64,000 nucleotides of DNA from Luteococcus sp038433155 (GTDB lineage Bacteria; Actinomycetota; Actinomycetes; Propionibacteriales; Propionibacteriaceae), in the NCBI RefSeq assembly GCF_038433155.1, contig NZ_JBCDMW010000006.1, forward strand, positions 9,844 to 73,843. The letters are read 5' to 3'. The first letter of the stretch is position 1; each line of letters opens with the position of its first letter. A model generated the notes under the pieces. The model was not told the origin of the DNA, did no database searches, and saw nothing but the letters and a program-made list of their open reading frames with translations. This document shows positions 1 through 10,044 of this stretch, in pieces. The position numbers and the translations under genes are program-made.

Positions 1-1295
<1,295 letters not shown>

Positions 1296-1311
<16 letters not shown>

Positions 1312-2525
1312 TCCAACTTCAGCCGGATGTTGCGCACCTCGTACCCCTTGATCAGCTCGTCCCAGCCGATCACCGGCGTGGTCGCCAACCGCACCGGCAG
1401 GGCCAGCAGCCGCTGCAGCAGCACGTCGGCCTCCTGGATGGCCAGTGCATTGCCGGGGCACTTGTGCCCGCCGTCGCCGAAACTGATCACCTCGTCACCC
1501 ACCTTGGGCGGCAGCGTCCGCCCCGGGCACAGCTGCAGCCCGTCGTCGCCCACCACGGCGGGGTCGGCATTGGCGCTGCGGAGGTAGAGGTCCACCAGCG
1601 CGCCGGCGGGGATGGTGCGCTCTTCGCCGTCGACGGTGATCTCCAGCGGCTCGACGGTGCGCCGGTAGAGGTGTCCGACGATCGGCTCCAGCCGCAGGAT
1701 CTCGTGCAGGATCTGGATTCGTTCGGGCTTGTCGGCGGCCAGGTAGCGGGCGCGCAGCTGGTCATTCTCCAGCAGGTGCCAGGTGGCCATCCCGATGTAC
1801 TCCCGGGTGGTGACCATCCCGGCGGCGGCATAGGTGACGCATTCGATCAGGATCTCGGTGTCCGAATAGCCCTCGTCCAGCAGGTGGCTGATCACGTCGT
1901 CCCGGCGTTCGGCGCGACGCGCCTTGATGGCGGGGCGGACGTCCTTGAGGTGGAAGGACACCATCGGCAGTTGGCCCTTGGCGCTCATCGCCAGGGCACC
2001 GAGCCGGCCGCGCACCGTGACCTTCTGGTCCTTCTCCCCGGTGGGCGCCACGGGCGGCGTCGCGAAGAAGCGCTCCAGCCGATGGGCCATCGTGTCCACG
2101 TCGGAATTGGTCAGCCCGACCACCTGGGCGGCCACCACCACGGAATAGCGCAGGGTGAGCTGGGCCAGGTCGACGCTTCCGGCGGCGCGGAACTCGTCCA
2201 GCAGTTCCTCGGCGTAGCGTTCCATCAGCCCCTGGTAGTTCTGGTCCACCGTCTTGGGCGCGAAGTAGCGGGCGATCGCGGCGCGCTGCTTGCGGTGCTC
2301 GGTGCCGTCGTTGAACAGGATCGGCTTGCGCAGCGTCTTCATCACCACGGCCTCGGAATTGAAGCCGGCCTGGGTGGTCTCCCGGCTGCGCAGCACCTGC
2401 CGGGCCACCGCCATGTCGCGGATGTGCCAGACGCCGTCCACCACCTCGACGGCGCGGTCGGTGGCCTCGCCCGGGTAGGCGGTCTTGCGGGCGCTGTGGC
2501 TGACTGGGCATTCGGACGTGGTCAT
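1296..2525 (-). CDS. Cytochrome P450
   Basis: A soluble bacterial-size P450 of about 409 residues. The heme-binding loop FGDGGHKCPG with the cysteine ligand lies near the C-terminus, and the K-helix ExxR is seen as EILR. The ATG at 2525 (MTTSECPVSHS) is preferred over an upstream in-frame start at 2579 because AAGGGA stands just before it. Oddity: the I-helix segment reads AAGMVTTREY, so the acidic residue of the usual AG-x-D/E-T pair is replaced by valine, which may mean a non-standard oxygen-activation route or a substrate supplying the proton. Substrate is unknown. No ferredoxin or reductase gene is adjacent. It is convergent with the UvrA-like gene and divergent from the glycosylase gene at 2589. 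Confidence 0.9.
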
Positions 2526-2588
2526 GGAAGTCCCTTCGCTGCGGCTGTCTCCATCATCGCGGATGGCCAGCGCTGGCACGATGGTCGG

Positions 2589-3461
2589 GTGGACTCTTCA
2601 GCGGCGACGTCATCCGGCCTGCTGCGCGGCAACGGGCCTTGTGACCCGCAGGCCGCGCTGGGCCTGCTGCTCGCCCACACGATTCCGGGCGCGGAGGTCA
2701 CCGGGCAGCACGGGCAGCGACGGCTGCTTCGGCTGGGCGGGGATCCGGTGCCGGTGCGGGTGCAGCCGATGGCCGACGGGGTGGTGCTGACCGCGCCGCA
2801 CCACCGGTTCGCGCAGGCCGAGCCGGTGGTGCGGCGGTGGTTCGACCTGGACGCGGACCAGGGCGTGCGCAATGCCCGCTTCGTAGCCGACCCGGTTCTG
2901 GGGCCGCTGGTCCGCCGTCGGCCGGGGCTACGGGTGACCGGCCACCCCGACCCCTTCGAGGCGCTGTTGTGCACCGTCGTCGGGCAGCAGATCTCCCTGG
3001 CCGCGGCCCGGACGGTGACCGGCCGGCTGGTGGCCGGTTTCGGCGAGCCCGGCCCCGACGGGCTGACGGCCTTCCCCACCGCCAAGACCCTGGCGGCCTG
3101 CACACCGGATCAGCTGCGGGAGGCGTGCGGCTTCATGGCCTCCCGGGCGCGGACGGTGCTGGCGGTCAGCCGCGCCGTGGCGGATGGGCTGGACCTCACC
3201 CCCGGCCGGGATCCCCAGGGCCTGGCCCGGACCCGTCGGGACCTGCTGGCCCTGCCCGGGATCGGGCCGTGGACGGTCGACTTCCTGTCCCTGCGGGCAC
3301 TGGGGGATCCCGACGCCTTCCCGGCCGGTGATCTGGTGCTGAAGAAGGCGCTGGATGTCACGACGGATGCCGCCGCCCGCACCGCGGCGGAGCACTGGCG
3401 CCCGCACCGCGCCTTCGCCGCGATGCACCTGTGGACCGAGAAGGCCTATCTGGCGTCCTGA
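2589..3461 (+). CDS. DNA-3-methyladenine glycosylase, AlkA/HhH-GPD type
   Basis: A base-excision repair glycosylase of about 290 residues. The helix-hairpin-helix is LPGIGPWTVDFLSLRA, followed by the catalytic aspartate in PAGDLVLKK, matching the position of the AlkA catalytic Asp. An upstream segment (VVGQQISLAAAR) matches the conserved start of the HhH-GPD domain. The first ~100 residues form an AlkA-N-like region. The reading frame is open much further upstream, but that part is antisense to the P450 gene. GTG at 2589 is the best start in the divergent gap, although its ribosome site is weak, so the start is uncertain. Confidence 0.85.
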   Translation: MDSSAATSSGLLRGNGPCDPQAALGLLLAHTIPGAEVTGQHGQRRLLRLGGDPVPVRVQPMADGVVLTAPHHRFAQAEPVVRRWFDLDADQGVRNARFVADPVLGPLVRRRPGLRVTGHPDPFEALLCTVVGQQISLAAARTVTGRLVAGFGEPGPDGLTAFPTAKTLAACTPDQLREACGFMASRARTVLAVSRAVADGLDLTPGRDPQGLARTRRDLLALPGIGPWTVDFLSLRALGDPDAFPAGDLVLKKALDVTTDAAARTAAEHWRPHRAFAAMHLWTEKAYLAS

Positions 3462-3506
3462 CGCCGGGCGACCTGGCGGGCGATCTGCTCCTCCTCGTCG
3501 TTCTCC

Positions 3507-3998
3507 TCAGAGCAGGCCGCTGATCACGCTGGCGCCCAGCACCGCGGTGGCCGTCATGGCGCAGCTGAGCTCCACCAGCATCCCGGTGCCGATCGCCTTG
3601 ATCGCAGTGATGCTGGTGGACAGCGCCTGGCCGACATCGCGCACCCGCACCAGCTCGGCGCACAGCAGCCCGACGACGAAGCCGATCGGCAGCCCCAGCG
3701 CCGGCAGCACGAAGGCGCCCACCAGCCCACAGGCCAGGCCGACGAAGACCGGCCACTGCGGGATCTCCCGCCGGTCCAGGTCCCGCTTGGTGAGCAGCGC
3801 GGAGGAGGCCATCCCGATCACCAACAGCACCGCGGCGATTCCGAAGGCGATCCAACCCCAGGACGAGTTGCCCCAGATGGCCCAGACCAAGGCACCGAGC
3901 CCGACGGTCAGCGAGCCGGGCAGGGCGGGGACGATGATCCCGCACAGCCCGATCAGGGCGAGCAGGGCCACGGCGACGGCAATCAGGGCAGGGGTCAT
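3507..3998 (-). CDS. DUF456 family small membrane protein
   Basis: A 163-residue protein made almost entirely of hydrophobic, Gly/Ala-rich helices, with the typical DUF456 opening (VPALPGS motif in the first hairpin), a short polar loop (TKRDLDRRE) and a glycine-rich second half. The family is widespread in Actinobacteria but its function is unknown. The ATG at 3998 is chosen because upstream codons of the open frame run through the intergenic repeat at 4069-4168. It is convergent with the glycosylase gene (45-bp gap). Confidence 0.8.
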   Translation of the reverse strand: MTPALIAVAVALLALIGLCGIIVPALPGSLTVGLGALVWAIWGNSSWGWIAFGIAAVLLVIGMASSALLTKRDLDRREIPQWPVFVGLACGLVGAFVLPALGLPIGFVVGLLCAELVRVRDVGQALSTSITAIKAIGTGMLVELSCAMTATAVLGASVISGLL

Positions 3999-4068
3999 GG
4001 CATCCAGAGTAGGGAAGACGGGCGGCCGGACCCGCATCGGAGGTGGCGCGGCCAGTTGGTCGCGTGCC

Positions 4069-4168
4069 CAATTCTGGAAATCGACCGCTGGATTTCGCCC
4101 GGCCGGGCGCTCCCCGCGGGTCCCGGCCCGACGGCCGGAATCTGGAGGTCGTTTTCCAGAAATGTAGG
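4069..4168. repeat. Imperfect palindromic intergenic repeat, copy A
   Basis: A ~100-bp imperfect inverted repeat. Its left end reads CCAATTCTGGAAATCGACC and its right end GGTCGTTTTCCAGAAATG, which are near reverse complements; a GC-rich stretch lies between. Related copies are found at 21568-21666 and 26820-26925. It sits between the DUF456 gene and the divergent PIG-L deacetylase gene. Confidence 0.75.
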
Positions 4169-4200
4169 TAATTGATGGATCAACAGCTTTCCGTGGGATC

Positions 4201-5010
4201 ATGGAATGCATGAGCACGATCGTCTTCCTGCACGCCCATCCCGACGACGAGGCCTCCGGCACCGCCGGATCAATGGCCCGGGCCACCCAACAGGGTGACC
4301 GCGTCGTCCTGGTCTATGCCACCAATGGCGACCACGGGGAGGTCCCGGATGACCTGGCGCCGGGGGAGAGCATCGTCGACCGCCGACGCAAGGAGGCCGC
4401 CGCCTCCGCAGCTGTGCTGGGCACCGCCCGGGTGGAGTGGCTCGGCTACTCCGATTCCGGGATGACCGGCTGGGAGATGAACGACGAGCCGGGTTCCTTC
4501 CACGGCGCCGACCTGGACGAGGCGGCCGGCCGGCTGGCGCGGATCCTCGACGAGGAGGACGCCGACGTACTGGTGGGCTATGACTGGCACGGCAACTACG
4601 GCCACCCCGACCACGTCAAGGTGCACCCCGTCGCCTATCGCGCGGCTGCGCTGGCCACACGTCGCCCCCGGGTGCTGGAGGTGACCATCAACCGCGACGA
4701 GGTGGTCCGGCTGACGGCGCGGGCCAGGGAACAGGGGATCGACGCGCCCTTCGACCCCACCGGCCCCGCCGACGACGGCAATCCGATGGGCACCCCGGAG
4801 AAGGAGATCCACTGGAGCGTGGACGTCAGCCAGCAGGTGATGCTCAAGCGCGAGGCGCTGCTCTGCCACGCCTCCCAGGTCACCGACGTCGGCATGCTGA
4901 CCAGCTTCGACGACGTCGCCTTCGCCGCCATGTTCGGCCGGGAGTACTACCGGGAGCACGGCAACCCGAACGGGATGGTGGAGGGCTGGCCCTTCACCCC
5001 GCTCGGCTGA
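4201..5010 (+). CDS. PIG-L/LmbE family deacetylase
   Basis: A 269-residue zinc-dependent N-deacetylase of the family that includes MshB and the mycothiol conjugate amidase Mca. The metal-binding motif HAHPDDE lies at the N-terminus and the second histidine motif GHPDHVKVHP at mid-protein; a YSDSGM motif lies between. The start could be ATG 4201 or ATG 4210; neither has a strong ribosome site. Given the predicted MshA-MshB fusion about 1.6 kb away, a mycothiol-related role (Mca-like amidase) is possible, but the sequence alone fits a general PIG-L hydrolase. Confidence 0.85.
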   Translation: MECMSTIVFLHAHPDDEASGTAGSMARATQQGDRVVLVYATNGDHGEVPDDLAPGESIVDRRRKEAAASAAVLGTARVEWLGYSDSGMTGWEMNDEPGSFHGADLDEAAGRLARILDEEDADVLVGYDWHGNYGHPDHVKVHPVAYRAAALATRRPRVLEVTINRDEVVRLTARAREQGIDAPFDPTGPADDGNPMGTPEKEIHWSVDVSQQVMLKREALLCHASQVTDVGMLTSFDDVAFAAMFGREYYREHGNPNGMVEGWPFTPLG

Positions 5011-5013
5011 TCC

Positions 5014-5997
5014 TCAGAACAACCCGTCGCGGGGCGGCGGCGGGGCGTACTGCGGGTCCACCCCACGAAAGAGCTTGCTGACGCTCTTGCCGTCGTGGGT
5101 GCGCCTGATCGCCTCGGCGAACAGGCCCGCGACGCTGCGCACCTCCAGGTGGGTCCAGTCGGGGTGGTCCTGCGGGACCGTGTTGGTGGTGACCACCTCG
5201 GTGATCATGTGGTGCCCCTGCAGCCGCTCGACGGCCTTGCCGCTGAACAGTCCGTGCGTGGTGCAGATCGACGCCTGCTGGCAGCCGAACTCCTCCAGCT
5301 TGTCCAGCAGCTCGATGATCGAGCCACCGGTGGCCACCTCGTCGTCGATCACGATGGCCTTCTTGCCCACCACGTCGCCGACGATCGAGTCGATCACCAC
5401 CTTGTCGTCCGCCACCCGCTTCTTGGAGCCGACGGCCATCGGCACGCCCAGCAGCCGGGAAAAGTTGGCGGCCTCCTTGGCATTGCCGAAGTCGGGGGAG
5501 ACCACCACCCAGTCGGACAGGTCCTTGCCCTGGTAGTGCTCGGCCAGCACGCCGATGGCGGTCAGTTGGTCCACCGGCATGGAGAAGAAGCCCTGCACCT
5601 GCGGGGAGTGCAGGCTCATGGTGAGCACTCGGGTGGCGCCGGCGGTCTTCAGCATGTCGGCCACCAGGCGGCCGCCCATGGATATCCGGCTGGCGTCCTT
5701 CTTGTCGCTGCGCGCATAGGCGTAGTGCGGCATCACGGCGGTGATGTACTCGGCGGAGGCGCCGCGGGCCGCGTCGATCATGAGTAGCAGCTCCATCAGG
5801 TTCTCCTGCGTCGGGGGAACCAACGGCTGGACGATGTAGACGTCGCGACGACGGCAGTTGGCCAGCAGCTGGGCCTGGATGCAGTCATTGCTGAAGCGCT
5901 TGATGTCCACCCCGCTCATTGTTACCCCGAGGTTCTGGCAGATCTCCTGGGTCAACTGCCGATGGGCCGTTCCGGAGAAGATGACGATGTCCTTCAC
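5014..5997 (-). CDS. prs: Ribose-phosphate pyrophosphokinase-like protein
   Basis: This 327-residue protein matches PRPP synthetase over its length: FSGTAHRQL at the N-terminus, FSNDCI, a phosphate-handling segment VVVSPDFGNAKEAA and the PRPP loop. It would make PRPP from ribose 5-phosphate and ATP for nucleotide, His and Trp synthesis. The PRPP-binding loop reads VIDDEVATGGS instead of the common DDMIDTGGT, so it may be a second, divergent paralogue. The start is GTG 5997, with GGAAGG correctly spaced upstream; the open frame beyond it lacks homology. It is divergent from the small membrane protein at 6107. Confidence 0.85.
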   Translation of the reverse strand: MKDIVIFSGTAHRQLTQEICQNLGVTMSGVDIKRFSNDCIQAQLLANCRRRDVYIVQPLVPPTQENLMELLLMIDAARGASAEYITAVMPHYAYARSDKKDASRISMGGRLVADMLKTAGATRVLTMSLHSPQVQGFFSMPVDQLTAIGVLAEHYQGKDLSDWVVVSPDFGNAKEAANFSRLLGVPMAVGSKKRVADDKVVIDSIVGDVVGKKAIVIDDEVATGGSIIELLDKLEEFGCQQASICTTHGLFSGKAVERLQGHHMITEVVTTNTVPQDHPDWTHLEVRSVAGLFAEAIRRTHDGKSVSKLFRGVDPQYAPPPPRDGLF

Positions 5998-6106
5998 GAG
6001 GTGCCTTCCGCGCGTGGTGGTGGAAACCAGACTAGCGGCGCGCACCATTGCGCCGTTGCTCGGGCGCTGAACTGGCCTCCGGCGGAAATCCCGTAGGCTC
6101 GGGGCC

Positions 6107-6502
6107 ATGGCAACCACCCTCACCCCCGCGCTTTCCCGACTCAAGACCACTGCCCTGGTGATCATCGGCTCCGTCCTGGTGCAGCTGGCCCTTGGTGTCC
6201 TGATGCTGACCGGCACGAATTCCGTGGCAATCGCCAAGGCACACAGCGGCTTCGGCTACCTGACCCTGCTGGCCAGCATCGTCGCCGCCTTCCTCGCCTT
6301 CCAGGCCAGCAAGGCCGACGCCACCGCCAAGGGCCTGTTCTTCCACGCCCTGAGCCTGCCCGTGCTGGCCTTCCTGCAGACCGGTCTGGGCGAGATGATC
6401 GGCGGCAGCGACGGCCTGAAGTGGCTGCACGTCGCGCTCGGCCTGGCCTTCACCGGTGCCGCGGCCAGCTTGTACACCCTGCTGGACAAGCGTTCCCGCT
6501 GA
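6107..6502 (+). CDS. Four-helix membrane protein with conserved-looking histidines
   Basis: A 131-residue integral membrane protein with about four transmembrane segments. Histidines are placed in or near helices (AHSGFGYL, FHALSLP, LHVALG), a pattern that recalls small heme-binding four-helix membrane proteins, but no family signature is certain. ATG 6107 follows a GC-rich leader divergent from prs. A strong hairpin terminator follows at 6547-6580. The function is unknown. Confidence 0.7.
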   Translation: MATTLTPALSRLKTTALVIIGSVLVQLALGVLMLTGTNSVAIAKAHSGFGYLTLLASIVAAFLAFQASKADATAKGLFFHALSLPVLAFLQTGLGEMIGGSDGLKWLHVALGLAFTGAAASLYTLLDKRSR

Positions 6503-6546
6503 TCCGACGCTCGGCACGGGGTCCCCGGCGGACTCGGCCATCGTTC

Positions 6547-6580
6547 CCGGCCCCCGGTTCTGGACGGAACCGGGGGCCGG
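6547..6580. terminator. Bidirectional hairpin terminator
   Basis: A perfect 14-bp stem (CCGGCCCCCGGTTC with its complement) closes a 6-base loop between two convergent genes, the membrane protein ending at 6502 and the MshA-MshB fusion ending at 6594. Confidence 0.8.
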
Positions 6581-6593
6581 GCTGTGTGCACGT

Positions 6594-8678
6594 TCAGTTG
6601 CCGGCCAGCCCGACGGCGGTCACGATCGCCTCCCGCTGCCCCCCGGAATGCACCACCTCGGTGCCATTGGCCTGCACGGTCAGCTGGCTGGCATGGTGCC
6701 GCAGGGCCGCCGCGACGACGGGCAGGGTCTCGGGCAGGTCGAACCACTCGACGACGCCCCCGGTTTCCGAGCCTGTCTCCTCCCCGCTCCCCGAGTCTGT
6801 CGCGGGGTTTGTTGCTGGGCGCTCCTGCCGAACCTCCGCGAACCGTACCCCGGCCCGGGCCGCGGCCTCCGCGGCCACCTGGTGCATTCGGACGTGATCG
6901 GGGTGGCCATAGCCGCCGTTGGCGTCATAGCTGACCACCAGATCGGGCCGCCAGACATCGATCACCGCCAGCAGGTCCTCGGCGGCCTCTCCGGCGGCGG
7001 CGAAGGTGAAACTGCGCTCGTCGCTGGCATCGGCGGGGCCGGCCAGCCCGGGGCGGATCCATTCCATCCCGGAATCCCGGTAGACGCGGGTGGGCAGGCC
7101 TTCGGCCCGGGCGGGGGCGGTGCCCAGCCAGGCATGCTGCTCGACGCCCAGCTCACGCAGCGCCCCGGCCAGTTCCTCGACGCGATGCGCCTCCAGCTCC
7201 GGCGTCCCGGCCAGCTCGGAGAGCGGCCCGGGCACCACCTCACCCATCTCACCGCGGGTCGCGGTGACCAGGTCGCAGGCGATTCCGCGCCCGGTCAGGT
7301 GCACGATCAGCGCCCCGGTGGACAGGGTCTCGTCGTCGGGGTGCGCATGGCAGAAGAGCACCCGTCGCACCCCGGCGAGCACCCCACGGTGGCGGGGCTG
7401 GTTGGTCACCATGTCCTGGTCCCCGGGCGCCGGGGCTGCCACTCCCAGCCCGGCGTAGTGCTCCTCCAGCTGCTGGGCGACGGCATCCCAGCCGAAGCGC
7501 AGGGCGCGCTCCCGGCCGGCCCGGCCCAGGGCACACAACCGCTCCGGGTCGCGCAGCAGCTCGGTCAGCACCGATGTCCAGGCCTGAGCGGAACGCTCGG
7601 GGACCAGCACGCCCGTCTCGCCGTCGGCCACCGCCTCCCGCAGGCCCCCGGAATCGGCCGACACCACCGCCACCCCGCAGGCCTGGGCCTCCAGCGCGAT
7701 CAGGCCGAAGGTCTCGCTGAACGACGGCACCAGCACCGCCCGGGCACCGCGGACCAGCCGGGCCAGGTCCTCACGCGACTGGGAGCCCAGCCAGCAGGTC
7801 TGGTGGGCGATCCCCAGATCCTGCGAGAGGTCGATCAGCTCGTCGCGGTAGTCCGCGAAGTCCTGGCTGGCCTCGCCGGCGATCACCAGGGTGGGCCGGA
7901 TCTCCTCGGGAATGCCGGCCACGGCCACCAGCGCCAGGTCCGGTGCCTTGAGCGGCTGCAGCCGGGCCGCGAACAGCAGGTAGCCGTTGGGATTGGCCTG
8001 GACGCACACCGGGCCGAACTGCGGTGGCTCGTCCGGGTTGTTGAGCTCCGGGTGCCACTGCCGGCAGTGGCCGTCCAAGGGGTGGAAGAGACCGACGTCG
8101 ACGCCGGGATGCACCACGACGACGCGCGACGGGTCGGCCCCGCAGCGCTCGATGATGGTGCGCGCCTCGTACCGGCTGACCGCGATCACCAGGTCCGATT
8201 CGGTGGCGATGAGGCGTTCCCCGGCATTGCGGCCGGGCGATTCGGGCGGCTCGCCCTCACTCAGCGGGTCTCCGGGAAGGGCCGCGACGGAGTGGAAACT
8301 CTGCACATGGGGCACGCCCCACTGCTTGGCCACCGGCAGCGCCGCCACCCCGCTCATCCAGTGCTGGGAGTGCACCACGTCGTAGGGCTGCAGCCGCGCG
8401 AGGGCGTCGGAGAAGTCACCGATCCACTCCTCCTGGGCGCTCTTGGCCAGCGGCTCGGTGGGGCCGGCGGTCAGCTGGCGCACCGTCACGCCGGGCTGGA
8501 TTTCCACCACATCGGGCAGCTCGGGGTTGTCCCGACGGGTGACCAACTCCACCTGGTGGCCGCGTTCAGCCAGCGCGCGGGCCTGGTGCACCTCCACCAC
8601 ATTCATCCCGCCCGCATCCTTGGAGCCGGGCGAATCGAGCGGTGAGGTGTGCAGCGAGATGAAGCCGATCCGTGCCAT
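6594..8678 (-). CDS. Predicted mycothiol biosynthesis fusion: MshA glycosyltransferase + MshB deacetylase
   Basis: One uninterrupted 694-residue frame holds two enzymes. Residues 1 to about 415 are a GT4 glycosyltransferase with the MshA-type opening (HTSP, DAGGMNV), the acceptor-domain GVDVGLF, ARLQPLKAPD and the donor-site E-x7-E region SFSETFGLIALE. From about residue 436 a PIG-L deacetylase follows with HAHPDDE, YRDSGM and GHPDHVRMHQ, as in MshB. MshA joins GlcNAc to inositol 3-phosphate and MshB deacetylates GlcNAc-inositol; the intervening phosphatase is not in the window. Around residues 616-637 a Ser/Gly/Glu/Thr-rich stretch is encoded by degenerate copies of a dispersed repeat. The mycothiol assignment rests on family resemblance. 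Confidence 0.85.
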   Translation of the reverse strand: MARIGFISLHTSPLDSPGSKDAGGMNVVEVHQARALAERGHQVELVTRRDNPELPDVVEIQPGVTVRQLTAGPTEPLAKSAQEEWIGDFSDALARLQPYDVVHSQHWMSGVAALPVAKQWGVPHVQSFHSVAALPGDPLSEGEPPESPGRNAGERLIATESDLVIAVSRYEARTIIERCGADPSRVVVVHPGVDVGLFHPLDGHCRQWHPELNNPDEPPQFGPVCVQANPNGYLLFAARLQPLKAPDLALVAVAGIPEEIRPTLVIAGEASQDFADYRDELIDLSQDLGIAHQTCWLGSQSREDLARLVRGARAVLVPSFSETFGLIALEAQACGVAVVSADSGGLREAVADGETGVLVPERSAQAWTSVLTELLRDPERLCALGRAGRERALRFGWDAVAQQLEEHYAGLGVAAPAPGDQDMVTNQPRHRGVLAGVRRVLFCHAHPDDETLSTGALIVHLTGRGIACDLVTATRGEMGEVVPGPLSELAGTPELEAHRVEELAGALRELGVEQHAWLGTAPARAEGLPTRVYRDSGMEWIRPGLAGPADASDERSFTFAAAGEAAEDLLAVIDVWRPDLVVSYDANGGYGHPDHVRMHQVAAEAAARAGVRFAEVRQERPATNPATDSGSGEETGSETGGVVEWFDLPETLPVVAAALRHHASQLTVQANGTEVVHSGGQREAIVTAVGLAGN

Positions 8679-8734
8679 GCAGGGAACCTAGCAGGCGCCA
8701 CCGACAAGAAATCGGCCGCCCACTCACCGCGAGC

Positions 8735-9634
8735 TCATTGCCCTGGGGGCGCGACGGTGATCAACGTGATCTGGGACTGGTCCAGCAGCCGCACGGGCAC
8801 GGTCTGCCCCACCCCGGAATCGATGTACAGCCAGCTGCGGCCCACGTCGTAGAGTCCCTTGTCCCACTCCGGGAAGTACGGCTGACCAGGGGCGACGATG
8901 GCTCCGGCCCAGGGCAGCCGAATCTGCCCGCCATGGGTGTGCCCGCAGATCGCCAGGTCCGCGGTGGATGTGGCCAGCACCTTGTGGATCTCCGGCGCGT
9001 GGGTGAGGACCAGTTGGTAGGCGTCCGGCCGGGCGCCGGCGATGGCCTTCGCGAGGTTCCCACGACGGGTGTAGTAGTCGTCGGTTCCGATCAGGTCCAG
9101 GCGGCCCCACTCCCCGTCGAGGGAGACATGTCGGTCAGCCAGGATCTGGACGCCGTGGCTCTCCAGCATCTTCTCCAGCCCGGGGAGGTTGCCCTGCCAG
9201 TGGTCATGGTTGCCCGGCACGGCATACATCGGGATCCCCAGCGCGGCGAGCTTGCCGAACCAGACGTCCAACCGGCCGAAGTCCCGGGTCTCGGTGTTGA
9301 CGAAGTCCCCGGTCAGGGCAATCAGGTCGGGCTGTTGCTCGGCCACCATCTCGATCAGGTCGTCGCGCTGGCTGGTGTACTCCAGGTCATGCAGGTCCGT
9401 GATCTGCATGACCTTCAGCGGACGGCCGGTGATCTTGGCCGAGGTGAGCTCCAGCCGCGCCAGCTTGGTGTGGGTCACCTCGTACCAGCTCAGCCCCGCC
9501 AACAGGGCCACCAGCACCAGGCCGGTGATCAGCAGCCGCAGGCTCCAGCGAAGGACCCGACGGAGGCCGGACGGCTTGGGGCGGGGCGCTCTTCTCACGT
9601 CGTCCAGCCTAGGGTGGCCGGGCTCGACGGCCAT
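8735..9634 (-). CDS. Membrane-anchored metallophosphoesterase (calcineurin-like, YkuE type)
   Basis: About 299 residues from ATG 9634; a GTG at 9598 is an alternative start. A single hydrophobic segment (LLITGLVLVALLAGLSW) near the N-terminus anchors the protein, and the catalytic domain faces outward. The metal-binding motifs are in family order: ITDLHD, LTGDFVN, VPGNHDHW, THAPE and GHTHGGQ. Members act on phosphomonoesters or lipid-like phosphodiesters; the substrate here is unknown. The gene lies downstream of a tRNA and in the same direction as the fusion gene at 6594, with a 56-bp gap. Confidence 0.88.
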   Translation of the reverse strand: MAVEPGHPRLDDVRRAPRPKPSGLRRVLRWSLRLLITGLVLVALLAGLSWYEVTHTKLARLELTSAKITGRPLKVMQITDLHDLEYTSQRDDLIEMVAEQQPDLIALTGDFVNTETRDFGRLDVWFGKLAALGIPMYAVPGNHDHWQGNLPGLEKMLESHGVQILADRHVSLDGEWGRLDLIGTDDYYTRRGNLAKAIAGARPDAYQLVLTHAPEIHKVLATSTADLAICGHTHGGQIRLPWAGAIVAPGQPYFPEWDKGLYDVGRSWLYIDSGVGQTVPVRLLDQSQITLITVAPPGQ

Positions 9635-9821
9635 CGGACGAGGGTTGTGGTGTGGGTGGACCCGTGGGGCAACCAAGCGGAGCGACTGGTCCGCCTGCGG
9701 TGCCCGCCTGCGGGTCCTCGGGACAACGAAGCGTGGCGCGCAAACCCGCCCCTCGGCGGCCGAGATCCTCCGGCGCCAGCTGCTGGTTTCGTGCGCCGGG
9801 GTATGCGCCCCCGGGCATGCA

Positions 9822-9852
9822 GAAGGGCCCCGGCCGTTGGCCGGGGCCCTTC
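9822..9852 (-). terminator. Terminator downstream of tRNA-Gly
   Basis: A perfect 14-bp inverted repeat (GAAGGGCCCCGGCC and its complement) with a 3-base loop lies 8 bases past the 3' end of the tRNA on the minus strand. Confidence 0.75.
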
Positions 9853-9859
9853 ATCGCGG

Positions 9860-9930
9860 AGCGGGCGCCGGGAATTGCACCAAGCTCTCCCACCAGGAAG
9901 GTGGGTGTTCTGCTACTGAACTACACCCGC
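9860..9930 (-). tRNA. tRNA-Gly (anticodon TCC)
   Basis: The minus strand folds as a 71-base tRNA. Acceptor GCGGGTG pairs with CGCCCGC; the D-stem is GTTC/GAAC; the anticodon stem CCCAC/GTGGG encloses CTTCCTG with anticodon TCC; the variable loop has 4 bases; the T-arm is CTTGG-TGCAATT-CCCGG. The T-stem has one mismatch and its loop starts TG rather than TT, both slightly irregular. The discriminator is T, and only CC of the CCA end is encoded. Confidence 0.85.
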
Positions 9931-10044
9931 AAGAGGATCAACCATAGCGTCTGGCCGTGGGCGTGGGCCAATCGAGGCCCGTCGGCCGGGCTCGGGGAAT
10001 GGGGGACGGGCTCGGAGAACGTGGGCAGGACCGGGCTCGCGGGA

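Noticed and set aside
6456..8645. 729-codon plus-strand frame opposite the MshA-MshB gene
   Set aside because: Shadow of the minus-strand gene, with Gly/His/Arg-rich low-complexity translation.
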